Source: Candidatus Uhrbacteria bacterium RIFOXYB12_FULL_58_10 | Lineage (GTDB): Bacteria; Patescibacteriota; Patescibacteriia; UBA9934; GWF2-40-263 | Direction of reading: 5' to 3' | DNA: 9,564 bases | NCBI GenBank assembly: GCA_943357275.1 | Contig: CALRGL010000040.1 | Span: 1-9,564, forward strand | The notes under the pieces: generated by a model | What the model saw: only the letters and a program-made list of their open reading frames with translations | What the model was told of the DNA's origin: nothing | Database searches by the model: none | Part shown: in pieces, positions 4,832-9,564 of the stretch | Layout: each line of letters begins with the position of its first letter | How positions within the stretch are numbered: position 1 is the stretch's first letter | Position numbers and translations under genes: made by a program

Positions 4832-5136
4832 TCGGAGGTAGCTCAGCGGCAGAGCAGTTGGCTGTGATCCTTAAACGCAGCGTTCAGTGGTAACACTGGA
4901 ATGAAAACGAGGTGAATTGCTGGAAGTCTTCGGTGGAAACACCATGATAATCAGCAGCCAAGCCCCGCCAAGGCGGGGAAGGTTCAGAGACTATCCCGTA
5001 ATGGGAGTAGATGAAGAAATTCGTCGAAGCGCCTCGCATCCAAGAGATTGGATGATGATATAGTCCACCCCTTTGGGAAACCATAGGACAATGTGTAACC
5101 AATTGGTCGTGGGTTCGATCCCCACCCTCCGAGCCA
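4832..5136 (+). tRNA. tRNA-Asn(GUU) interrupted by a group I intron, CCA encoded
   Basis: Exons 4832-4865 and 5096-5136 join into a full cloverleaf of 75 nt. Acceptor stem TCGGAGG (4832-4838) pairs with CCTCCGA (5126-5132), then discriminator G and encoded CCA (5134-5136). D stem GCTC/GAGC is 4841-4844/4852-4855. Anticodon stem GTTGG (4857-4861) pairs with CCAAT (5099-5103), around a spliced loop CTGTTAA. T arm GTGGG-TTCGATC-CCCAC is 5109-5125. Anticodon GUU and discriminator G fit asparagine. The intron lies between anticodon bases U35 and U36, so the gene is useless unless spliced. A terminator follows at 5138. Transcription presumably comes from 4289, through the truncated copies and the GIY-YIG gene. 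Confidence 0.93.
4866..5095 (+). ncRNA. Group I self-splicing intron in tRNA-Asn (IA-like, ORF-less)
   Basis: The 230-nt intron shows the group I core. P1: exon GCTGT (4861-4865) pairs with internal guide GCAGC (4877-4881), giving the required U-G pair at the 5' splice site; the intron ends in G5095. P3: CGAGG (4908-4912) with CCTCG (5032-5036). P4: GCTG (4919-4922) with CAGC (4952-4955). P5 region: GGTG-GAAA-CACC (4932-4943). P7: GACTA (4989-4993) with TAGTC (5061-5065). P8: CATCC (5037-5041) with GGATG (5050-5054). Between the P7 5' strand and P3 3' strand are two extra hairpins, TCCC/GGGA (4994-5006) and GATGAA/TTCGTC (5010-5025), resembling P7.1/P7.2 of subgroup IA. No reading frame lies inside. 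Subgroup is tentative; group I identity is firm. Confidence 0.9.
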
Positions 5137-5137
5137 T

Positions 5138-5171
5138 AGAAAAAGACTGAACTTCTGTTCAGTCTTTTTCT
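5138..5171 (+). terminator. Terminator after tRNA-Asn, symmetrical
   Basis: AGAAAAAGACTGAAC (5138-5152) pairs perfectly with GTTCAGTCTTTTTCT (5157-5171) around a TTCT loop. The A-rich left arm and T-rich right arm allow termination on both strands, and it begins one base after the tRNA CCA. Confidence 0.9.
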
Positions 5172-5209
5172 ATTGTTTAGGTGATGGCGAGAAACTACAG
5201 GATTCAATT

Positions 5210-5230
5210 AAAAAAATCCCACAAAGGGAT
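5210..5230 (-). terminator. Rho-independent terminator of the minus-strand orphan gene
   Basis: Read on the minus strand, ATCCC and GGGAT form a 5-bp stem around TTTGT, followed by seven T (5210-5216). It overlaps the stop codon of the gene at 5230-5502. Confidence 0.75.
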
Positions 5231-5502
5231 CAGGTTTGATTACTTAGATCGATGGAGACGGGCTGAGGGATGGAGTTTTCGTGAAGAAGGAAATTGTTTG
5301 TTGCATGGTTCGTCCAGAGCTGAAATGGCTCGTTCGGAAAATCGCGTCGCCAATGTGTAATCGTCTTGCAGACGTTGCACTGACGTTGTTCCCACACATT
5401 GACTCCATCTTGCTGTGCAATGACTGCCATGAGGATGGGTGGAGGTATGGGGCACTTGTGAGCACGGAGTTTGAGAAAAGCATCGCGGAACCATTTGAAC
5501 AT
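5230..5502 (-). CDS. Hypothetical 90-residue protein with a CxxC motif
   Basis: I do not recognise this protein. It is 90 residues long, with a basic amphipathic start (MFKWFRDAFLKLRAHKCPIP), and QCNVC (41-45) which, with H15 and C17, could form a small zinc-ribbon-like site. It has no signal peptide or clear membrane helix. The case for a real gene rests on its signals: a promoter at 5551-5579 (minus), AAGGG (5510-5514) 7 nt before the ATG, and a terminator directly at the stop. The overlapping plus-strand frame at 5281-5562 lacks such signals. It stands alone between the tRNA-Asn locus, which it faces, and tspO, from which it diverges. Confidence 0.6.
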   Translation of the reverse strand: MFKWFRDAFLKLRAHKCPIPPPILMAVIAQQDGVNVWEQRQCNVCKTITHWRRDFPNEPFQLWTNHATNNFLLHENSIPQPVSIDLSNQT

Positions 5503-5550
5503 TTTGTAACCCTTATTCTGTGTCGAAGATGTTGTCTCTCTGGCTCCTTA

Positions 5551-5579
5551 TCCTTACCCTAATTCAGAACAAACGTCAA
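5551..5579 (-). promoter_or_regulatory. Promoter of the minus-strand orphan gene
   Basis: On the minus strand, TTGACG (5574-5579) and TAAGGA (5551-5556) are separated by 17 bp. Transcription would start near 5544, giving a leader of about 40 nt. The -10 box is a modest match. Confidence 0.5.
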
Positions 5580-5656
5580 CATTCAATGCAACAATGTTTC
5601 AACAGAAATGCTGGAATTTTATTTTAGTTTAGAACTATCCATTATGAGTGAAGAAC

Positions 5657-5665
5657 TGATAGAAT
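5657..5665 (+). promoter_or_regulatory. Extended -10 promoter for tspO
   Basis: TGA-TAGAAT (5657-5665) is an extended -10 element with no obvious -35 box. The start would lie near 5672, about 24 nt before the tspO ATG. The same TGn-TARRAT shape precedes greA. Confidence 0.45.
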
Positions 5666-5695
5666 AGTTATGTAATGACCTGACTCCATTGCTTT

Positions 5696-6175
5696 ATGAA
5701 AATGAATAACATGTTCAAACTCATCATCGCCACTGCTGTCTCAGAGCTTGCTGGCATTATTGGTTCGGTGTTTACCGCGCCATTTATTGCTGGTTGGTAT
5801 GCTGGACTCGTAAAGCCGGCCATGAATCCTCCGGCGTGGGTGTTTGGACCGGTCTGGACAATGCTGTTTTTGCTTATGGGTATCTCTGCGTACCTGGTCT
5901 GGAAGAAGGGATTGGATCGTAAAGATGTAAAGATTGCCCTAGCCATCTTTCTCGGCCAGCTGGTCTTGAACACGCTTTGGTCAATCATCTTTTTTGGTCT
6001 ACACAGTCTGGGTGGTGCACTTATTGAGATTGTAGTGCTCTGGCTCGCCATTCTCGCTACGATTATTGTCTTTGCAAAAATCTTTCGTCCAGCCGCATGG
6101 CTTCTTGCTCCTTATATTTTTTGGGTCAGTTTCGCTATGTATCTTAACTATTCGATCTGGATATTAAACACATGA
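5696..6175 (+). CDS. tspO: TspO/MBR family membrane protein
   Basis: A 159-residue protein of normal family length with five predicted membrane helices (about 7-29, 49-69, 79-100, 107-128, 134-156). Characteristic motifs are WYAGLVKPAMNPPAWVFGPVW (34-54, given here by its ends), MGISAYLVW (61-69), LGQLVLNTLWS (86-96) with FFG (99-101), and WLLAPYIFWVSFAMYLNYSIW (135-155, likewise). TspO proteins bind porphyrins and other hydrophobic ligands and are linked to stress and tetrapyrrole handling; the exact role here is unknown. No good Shine-Dalgarno precedes the ATG at 5696; in-frame ATGs at 5702 and 5711 are alternatives. Its TGA overlaps the next start codon (ATGA), so it is translationally coupled with the GerMN gene. 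Confidence 0.95.
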   Translation: MKMNNMFKLIIATAVSELAGIIGSVFTAPFIAGWYAGLVKPAMNPPAWVFGPVWTMLFLLMGISAYLVWKKGLDRKDVKIALAIFLGQLVLNTLWSIIFFGLHSLGGALIEIVVLWLAILATIIVFAKIFRPAAWLLAPYIFWVSFAMYLNYSIWILNT

Positions 6176-6717
6176 GAAAAGAGATGATCAAGGTAACGGA
6201 TAAATTTCAGAAGGGTTACGACTTTCTAACCATCCTAAGCGTTATCGTTCTTATCTCTATTGGGTGGTATCTTTACGTATCACAGACTTCGGATCTATCC
6301 TTAAAAGGAGTAGATGATCCTGGCACATCTGTTTATCTTTATTTTTATAATCCTGATTTAGATCAAGGTCCCGGTGGTGTGCAGTGCAGTAAGAAAGGAC
6401 TGGTTGCCGTAGAACGGGTATTACCAAAAACGGTGACTCCTCTTAAAGAAAGTATTGAACTTCTTTTGCGTGGCGAACTTTCTGATAAAGAACGAGAGCA
6501 AGGTCTTTCAACGGAATTTCCGCTATCGGGGCTTTCGCTTAAAAGCGTCGAGCTCGTTCAAGGTGTCGCAACGTTAATATTTGATGACCCGCAACATAAA
6601 ACAGGTGGAGGATCATGTCGTGTGGCTATTTTATGGTCGCAGATTGAGGCAACAGCAAAACAATTTTCTACAGTAACGTCAGTACGCTTTATGCCAGAAG
6701 AATTGTTCCAGCCGTGA
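6172..6717 (+). CDS. Membrane-anchored GerMN-domain protein
   Basis: A 181-residue protein with one N-terminal membrane anchor (about 17-36) followed by an extracytoplasmic GerMN domain. Family features are VYLYFYNP (54-61), VERVLPKT (80-87), ESIELLLRGELSDKEREQGL (93-112), SLKSVELVQGVATLIFDD (122-139), the GGGS turn (145-148), and FSTVTSVRFMPE (165-176). GerMN domains occur in the spore germination protein GerM and in many non-sporulating bacteria in cell-envelope proteins; a function in spores is not implied. C72 and C149 are candidates for a disulphide. It starts on ATG 6172 overlapping the tspO stop, with ATG 6184 as an alternative. The pairing with tspO puts both products in the envelope. 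A long hairpin element begins 3 bp after the stop. Confidence 0.85.
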   Translation: MRKEMIKVTDKFQKGYDFLTILSVIVLISIGWYLYVSQTSDLSLKGVDDPGTSVYLYFYNPDLDQGPGGVQCSKKGLVAVERVLPKTVTPLKESIELLLRGELSDKEREQGLSTEFPLSGLSLKSVELVQGVATLIFDDPQHKTGGGSCRVAILWSQIEATAKQFSTVTSVRFMPEELFQP

Positions 6718-6720
6718 AGA

Positions 6721-6812
6721 GGAGGGGTCAGGTCCGACGTTCGACTTTTGATCGAATAAACAGATAGGGAAAGATCATGTTTGAAAAGTTGAACGTCGGA
6801 CTTGACCATCCT
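6721..6812. repeat. MITE/REP-like long hairpin element
   Basis: GGTCAGGTCCGACGTTC (6726-6742) is matched by the inverted copy GAACGTCGGACTTGACC (6791-6807), 16 of 17 bases. Pairing continues inward through ACTTTT (6744-6749) and AAAAGT (6784-6789), giving a stem of about 26 bp with a 30-nt loop. No T tract follows, so it is not a standard terminator. The arms and unique loop resemble a non-autonomous transposon or a REP element mobilised by a Y1-type transposase; no transposase is present here. The right end supplies a TTGACC at 6802-6807 that could serve as -35 for the next gene. Confidence 0.7.
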
Positions 6813-6837
6813 ATTGCTTTAGTAATAAATCAAATAA

Positions 6838-7062
6838 ATGAATCATGTGTCAAAACACAAAATAACATTGCAGTATCTTGCAAAAAATATCTCTATCGTC
6901 ATTGGTCTCGTATTAGTTTGGCGTGGTGTCTGGTATGTATTGGACGGATTTGATAAATGGATTTTTGGTGGCAGTCATACATGGACGGCGTTAGGTGGTA
7001 TTATTATTGGCTTAATTATCTTATACGTGCCAGACAAAGATTTAAAAGAAATTGAAAAATGA
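6838..7062 (+). CDS. Small two-helix membrane protein
   Basis: A 74-residue protein with two hydrophobic segments (about 18-36 and 49-64) joined by a loop containing FGGSHTWTALGG (43-54), and a charged C-terminus ending PDKDLKEIEK. I know no function. Similar short proteins with the GGSHxWTAxGG...LYxPDKDLKEIEK pattern are, as I recall, common in CPR genomes, which would make it a lineage marker. No Shine-Dalgarno is visible; AT-rich TAGTAATAAAT (6820-6830) just upstream could be a -10 region giving a very short leader. It is preceded by the hairpin element and followed by a 134-bp gap before uppS. Confidence 0.72.
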   Translation: MNHVSKHKITLQYLAKNISIVIGLVLVWRGVWYVLDGFDKWIFGGSHTWTALGGIIIGLIILYVPDKDLKEIEK

Positions 7063-7100
7063 TAGTTATGCTAAACTGAATCGAAACAATAGATTATTAA

Positions 7101-7123
7101 TTGAATAAACGAATAGGGTAAGA
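7101..7123 (+). repeat. Second copy of the hairpin-element loop sequence
   Basis: TTGAATAAACGAATAGGGTAAGA (in two pieces: TTGAATAAAC, then GAATAGGGTAAGA) matches 6752-6774 at 19 of 23 bases. The matching part is the loop of the element at 6721-6812; the inverted arms are not found here except for a short GTTGAAC at 7151-7157. It may be a decayed second copy in the leader of uppS. Confidence 0.35.
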
Positions 7124-7196
7124 CATCAACAACAAGTCCTTCAGGATCGAGTTGAACATTGTGCTTATCGTGAAATTTGGGAAAAGAATTAAGTTT

Positions 7197-7901
7197 ATGT
7201 CACACATTCCAAAACATATCGGGATTATCATGGACGGGAATCGTCGATGGGCTAAAGAGCGGGGGTTGAGTTCTGGGGACGGTCATGCGGCTGGAGCTGA
7301 GAATCTTTCGAAGATTATTGAGGCCTGTGCCAAACGCGGAGTGAAAACCGTAACGATTTACGCTTTTAGTACAGAGAATTTTCAAAAGCGAAGTCGCAAG
7401 GAAATCGCTACGCTTTTTGGTTTGTTGGGGGTTTGGTTACAGCGAAAATCTAAAGAAATGAAAGATCGTGGGGTGTTTTTGGCCTTTTTGGGAGATCTTT
7501 CCAAACTTCCGGAACGACTTCAGCATAAAATCAACCATACCGTCGAAATCTTAAAGGATAACGAACGAATCAAATGTAACGTGCTTATGAATTACGGTGG
7601 ACGTCCAGAGATTGTGAATGCGTTTAAAGAGATTGTAAAAAAGGGGATTGTGGCAGATGAAATCAACGAAGAACTTATTGAACAACATTTGTATACAAAA
7701 GGTCAGTGTGATCCAGACCTCATGATTCGTACTGGGGGAGAAATGCGTTTGAGTAATTTCCTCATTTGGCAGTTGAGTTACAGCGAGCTCTATTTCACCG
7801 ATACCTATTGGCCAGATTTCAACGAAGTTGAACTTGATAAAGCCCTTGCAGAATATGCCCGACGAGAACGTCGATTGGGTGGGAACGTTGTTACTACTTA
7901 G
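7197..7901 (+). CDS. uppS: Undecaprenyl diphosphate synthase (cis-isoprenyl transferase)
   Basis: A 234-residue cis-prenyltransferase. It extends farnesyl diphosphate with isopentenyl diphosphate units to make the C55 lipid carrier for peptidoglycan and other envelope polymers. Visible motifs: HIGIIMDGNRRWAK (7-20) with catalytic D13, GHAAGAENL (29-37), YAFSTENF (55-62), MNYGGRPEIV (131-140), and the C-terminal RTGGEMRLSNFLIWQLSYSE (178-197) with the substrate- and metal-binding residues R178, R184 and E197. Length is typical. I chose ATG 7197; the in-frame TTG at 7152 would add residues unlike the family. A Shine-Dalgarno is weak. The NUDIX gene follows 29 bp later without a terminator, so they may be cotranscribed. 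Confidence 0.96.
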   Translation: MSHIPKHIGIIMDGNRRWAKERGLSSGDGHAAGAENLSKIIEACAKRGVKTVTIYAFSTENFQKRSRKEIATLFGLLGVWLQRKSKEMKDRGVFLAFLGDLSKLPERLQHKINHTVEILKDNERIKCNVLMNYGGRPEIVNAFKEIVKKGIVADEINEELIEQHLYTKGQCDPDLMIRTGGEMRLSNFLIWQLSYSELYFTDTYWPDFNEVELDKALAEYARRERRLGGNVVTT

Positions 7902-7930
7902 TCAGTTTTTTATCTAACTACCTGATTTCT

Positions 7931-8473
7931 ATGCCAAAACCTAAACCTTGGAAAACACTTTCGTCAGAGGTGGTCTATTCAAACCCCTGGTACTATGTTC
8001 GTCGAGATGTGGTGATCCAACCAAATGGAAAACAAGGGGAATATAATGTTGTTGTCAGACCACCCGCTGTTTTCATTGTGGCTCTGGATAAAAAACAGAA
8101 CGTTCATCTCATCAATTTGTTTCGATACCCAATTGATCAATACTCTATTGAAATTCCGGCTGGAGGTTTGGAAAAGGAAAAGCCGTTGGCAGCTGCTAAG
8201 CGTGAGCTTCAAGAAGAGACAGGACTCAAGGCAAAGAAGTGGAAACAGTTAGGCAAAATCCAACTTGCAAATGGTTTTTTGAATCAATGTGGGTATGTTT
8301 TTTTGGCTCAAGAATTAGTTCAAACGCAAGAGAACGAACAGATCGAAGAAGGAATTCAAGGTGTTATGAGTGTTTCATTAAAACAAGCCTTTTCTTTGAT
8401 TGACGCAGGCAAGATCACGGATGCACAAACCATAGCCGCATTAACCATGGCTTCCCGATATTTGAAGAAATAA
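7931..8473 (+). CDS. NUDIX hydrolase, ADP-ribose pyrophosphatase type
   Basis: A 180-residue NUDIX protein resembling NudF-type ADP-sugar pyrophosphatases, which cleave ADP-ribose to AMP and ribose 5-phosphate. The N-terminal beta domain contains NPWYYVRRD (18-26), and LFRYPIDQYSIEIPAGG (63-79) is the usual lead-in of this subfamily. The NUDIX box spans about 78-100 and includes REL-QEETGL (91-99), with metal ligands E92, E95 and E96. The distance between the first glycine pair and the first glutamate is one residue shorter than in the consensus Gx5Ex7REUxEExGU. No clear Shine-Dalgarno is seen before the ATG. It follows uppS by 29 bp. The hairpin at 8587 may end its transcript. Confidence 0.9.
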   Translation: MPKPKPWKTLSSEVVYSNPWYYVRRDVVIQPNGKQGEYNVVVRPPAVFIVALDKKQNVHLINLFRYPIDQYSIEIPAGGLEKEKPLAAAKRELQEETGLKAKKWKQLGKIQLANGFLNQCGYVFLAQELVQTQENEQIEEGIQGVMSVSLKQAFSLIDAGKITDAQTIAALTMASRYLKK

Positions 8474-8542
8474 CAGAACTAAAACAGAACGTCTTTCTTT
8501 GAGTTATTCAGTGGTTGTATTTGTAAAAGAATGATCCCGTTT

Positions 8543-8569
8543 GAAATACTCAACCCCTCAATGCACCAC
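8543..8569. repeat. Candidate terminal inverted repeat (downstream end) of the IS30 element
   Basis: On the minus strand, positions 8569-8543 read GTGGTGCATTGAGGGGTTGA and on to GTATTTC. The GTGCA-TTGA-TTGA layout resembles ends of IS30-family elements as I remember them, and it lies at the expected place, about 20-40 bp beyond the transposase stop. The matching end is outside the window, so the boundary is unproven. Confidence 0.35.
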
Positions 8570-8584
8570 TCCTCCTCGTTTTGA

Positions 8585-9564
8585 CTAGCTAATGAATTCT
8601 CTCGAGAATTCATTAGCTGTTTTGTATCCGAGAATTTGAAGTGGTGTGTTGTTGAGTTTTTCTTGTAGAACATAGATGTCGTGGTCAGTAAGTTGTGAGA
8701 AGTCTGTTCCTTTAGGGAGAAAGCGACGAATACGAGCGTTCATGTTTTCAACAGCTCCTTTTTGGTAAGAACAGTATGGGTCACAGTGGAACGTTTCAAT
8801 GTTGTAATCCATACGAAGTTTGTAGTGGTTCGCACCTTCACTTCCTCGGTCGAAAGTAATGGTTTTGAATGCTTGAGGAGTAAGTGTTTCGATGAGTGCT
8901 CGAAGAGCGTCTTCTGTGGATTGTGCGGTCATGTCTTTTACTTTGGTGATTCGTACGAGTTGTGTCAGTCGTTCCTTCTGCACAGACAACGCAGGCTTGG
9001 TCGAACCAATGACCGAGTCAGATTCCCAGTCACCAAATCTCTTCTTTTGTTCGACTTCTATGGGTCGAAAATGAATAGGAGTTATGAAGGAGATTCCTTT
9101 GTTATTTTGTGTCTTTCTGCCCTTGAAACGTCTTCGCTTCTTGTGTTGTCTGGGCAGATATTGGTAAAGTCCCATAAACCGTCCTTCCCCTTCGTAAATG
9201 TAGCTGTATATCGTCTCGTGGCTAACGTACGACCCAGCAACTTGCGAATCCGGACGGTTTTTTAGTTTCCCAGCGATTTGCTCTGGACTCCAGGAGTCGT
9301 CTCGAAGTTTCTGGATAACCCAGTTACGCAAAACGTCGTCTTCGTCGAGTTTTCGTTTGGTGTGGCGCTCAAGACGTTTGTCAGCTTTCTTATGAGCATA
9401 TCTTGCTGTGTAGATACCGTTAGTATCCATGTTTCGACTTACTTCTCGAGAAATAACTGAATGATTACGACACAGGTTTCTAGCAATCTTTCTTAAGCTC
9501 CACTTACCCCTCAAATATAGTTCAATTTTCTCCCTCTCAAAGGATGTGATTTGTTGGCCTCTCA
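8585..9564 (-). CDS. IS30-family transposase (5' end outside the window)
   Basis: The minus-strand frame is open from the window edge to a TAG at 8585-8587; the residues before position 9514 (ending EREKIELYL) belong to it, so the true start lies outside. Order of parts: an N-terminal helix-turn-helix of the IS30 type, SLRKIARNLCRNHSVISREV, then a linker with WSPEQIAGKL and SHETIYSYIY, then the DDE catalytic domain. Catalytic acids are in GDWESDSVIG (first D), TFDRGSEGANH (second D) and QKGAVENMNARIRR (E). The C-terminal LNNTPLQILGYKTANEF is typical. No stop codon or frameshift is seen in the visible 326 codons, so the enzyme may be active. It lies opposite in direction to uppS and the NUDIX gene. 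Confidence 0.94.
   Translation of the reverse strand, partial: RGQQITSFEREKIELYLRGKWSLRKIARNLCRNHSVISREVSRNMDTNGIYTARYAHKKADKRLERHTKRKLDEDDVLRNWVIQKLRDDSWSPEQIAGKLKNRPDSQVAGSYVSHETIYSYIYEGEGRFMGLYQYLPRQHKKRRRFKGRKTQNNKGISFITPIHFRPIEVEQKKRFGDWESDSVIGSTKPALSVQKERLTQLVRITKVKDMTAQSTEDALRALIETLTPQAFKTITFDRGSEGANHYKLRMDYNIETFHCDPYCSYQKGAVENMNARIRRFLPKGTDFSQLTDHDIYVLQEKLNNTPLQILGYKTANEFSREFIS
8587..8623 (+). terminator. Perfect 15-bp hairpin at the end of the transposase gene; possible terminator
   Basis: AGCTAATGAATTCTC (8587-8601) and its exact complement GAGAATTCATTAGCT (8604-8618) flank TC, followed on the plus strand by GTTTTG. The stem is also the last ten or so codons and part of the stop codon of the minus-strand transposase. 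It could stop transcription arriving from the NUDIX gene and protect the element from read-through. The T tract is short. Confidence 0.5.

Larger units (their letters stand above)
8543..9564 (-). mobile_element. IS30-family insertion sequence (partial)
   Basis: Defined by the transposase gene and a candidate terminal repeat at 8543-8569. The other end and the target-site duplication lie beyond the window. The 3' boundary is an estimate. Confidence 0.7.

Noticed and set aside
4832..4870. Reading the tRNA as tRNA-His from an unspliced GTG anticodon
   Set aside because: The group I splice site must follow a U paired with G of the guide (U4865-G4877), which gives anticodon GUU after splicing; the discriminator G and acceptor fit tRNA-Asn, and no G-1 is present.
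5281..5562. Plus-strand frame of 93 codons with two CxxC pairs
   Set aside because: It overlaps the minus-strand gene at 5230-5502, which has a promoter, ribosome binding site and terminator; the plus frame starts with GTG and has no terminator. Both cannot be excluded, but the minus strand is better supported.
6721..6812. Hairpin as an ordinary intrinsic terminator
   Set aside because: The stem is far longer than usual, has a 30-nt loop and no T tract after it; a mobile or REP-like repeat fits better.
7152..7196. Upstream TTG start for uppS
   Set aside because: The added 15 residues do not resemble the family, which begins close to the HIGIIMDGN motif; ATG 7197 is adequate.

Overview
The window reads as a chromosomal segment of a bacterium with short intergenic gaps, standard stop codons (TGA is used as stop in several genes, so it is not a recoded UGA lineage) and many small or family-only proteins. 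The GreA variant with an N-terminal extension, the PRPP-synthase-like/THEP1-like/histidine-phosphatase cluster, a stand-alone GIY-YIG protein and a two-helix 74-residue membrane protein together suggest Candidate Phyla Radiation (Patescibacteria), perhaps an Uhrbacteria/Magasanikbacteria-like lineage. That placement is inference from memory of such proteins, not a search result.

Layout. Positions 1-103 hold the tail of an upstream membrane protein gene and its terminator. Positions 150-2666 carry three genes with a nucleotide/phosphoryl-transfer flavour: a divergent PRPP-synthase-like protein (own promoter, perfect palindrome over the promoter, own terminator), then a THEP1-like P-loop NTPase translationally coupled (GTGA overlap) to a histidine-phosphatase/phosphoglycerate-mutase family enzyme. 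Positions 2670-4282 hold greA followed one base later by an uncharacterised protein with a zinc-peptidase HExxH motif.

Positions 4289-5171 are the most remarkable part. A strong sigma70-type promoter is followed by degenerate 5' halves of a tRNA-Asn gene, a small GIY-YIG nuclease gene lying between two of them, and finally an intact tRNA-Asn(GUU) gene whose anticodon is split by a 230-nt group I intron with P7.1/P7.2-like extra hairpins (subgroup IA-like). The partial tRNA copies stop at the exact base where the intron is inserted in the intact gene, and two of them carry the same pair of 15-bp hairpins (6-bp stem, 3-nt loop) inside the anticodon stem, differing from each other only in the loops. 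I read the locus as the footprint of an intron/endonuclease homing-site system on tRNA-Asn; the mechanism is a hypothesis.

Positions 5210-5579 carry a 90-residue orphan gene on the minus strand with promoter, ribosome binding site and terminator. Positions 5657-6717 hold tspO and a GerMN-domain lipid-anchored or membrane-anchored protein, overlapping by ATGA. A long hairpin (MITE-like) at 6721-6812 precedes a small membrane protein. uppS (undecaprenyl diphosphate synthase) and a NUDIX ADP-sugar hydrolase follow, and the window ends inside an IS30-family transposase on the minus strand, whose 5' end lies outside the window.
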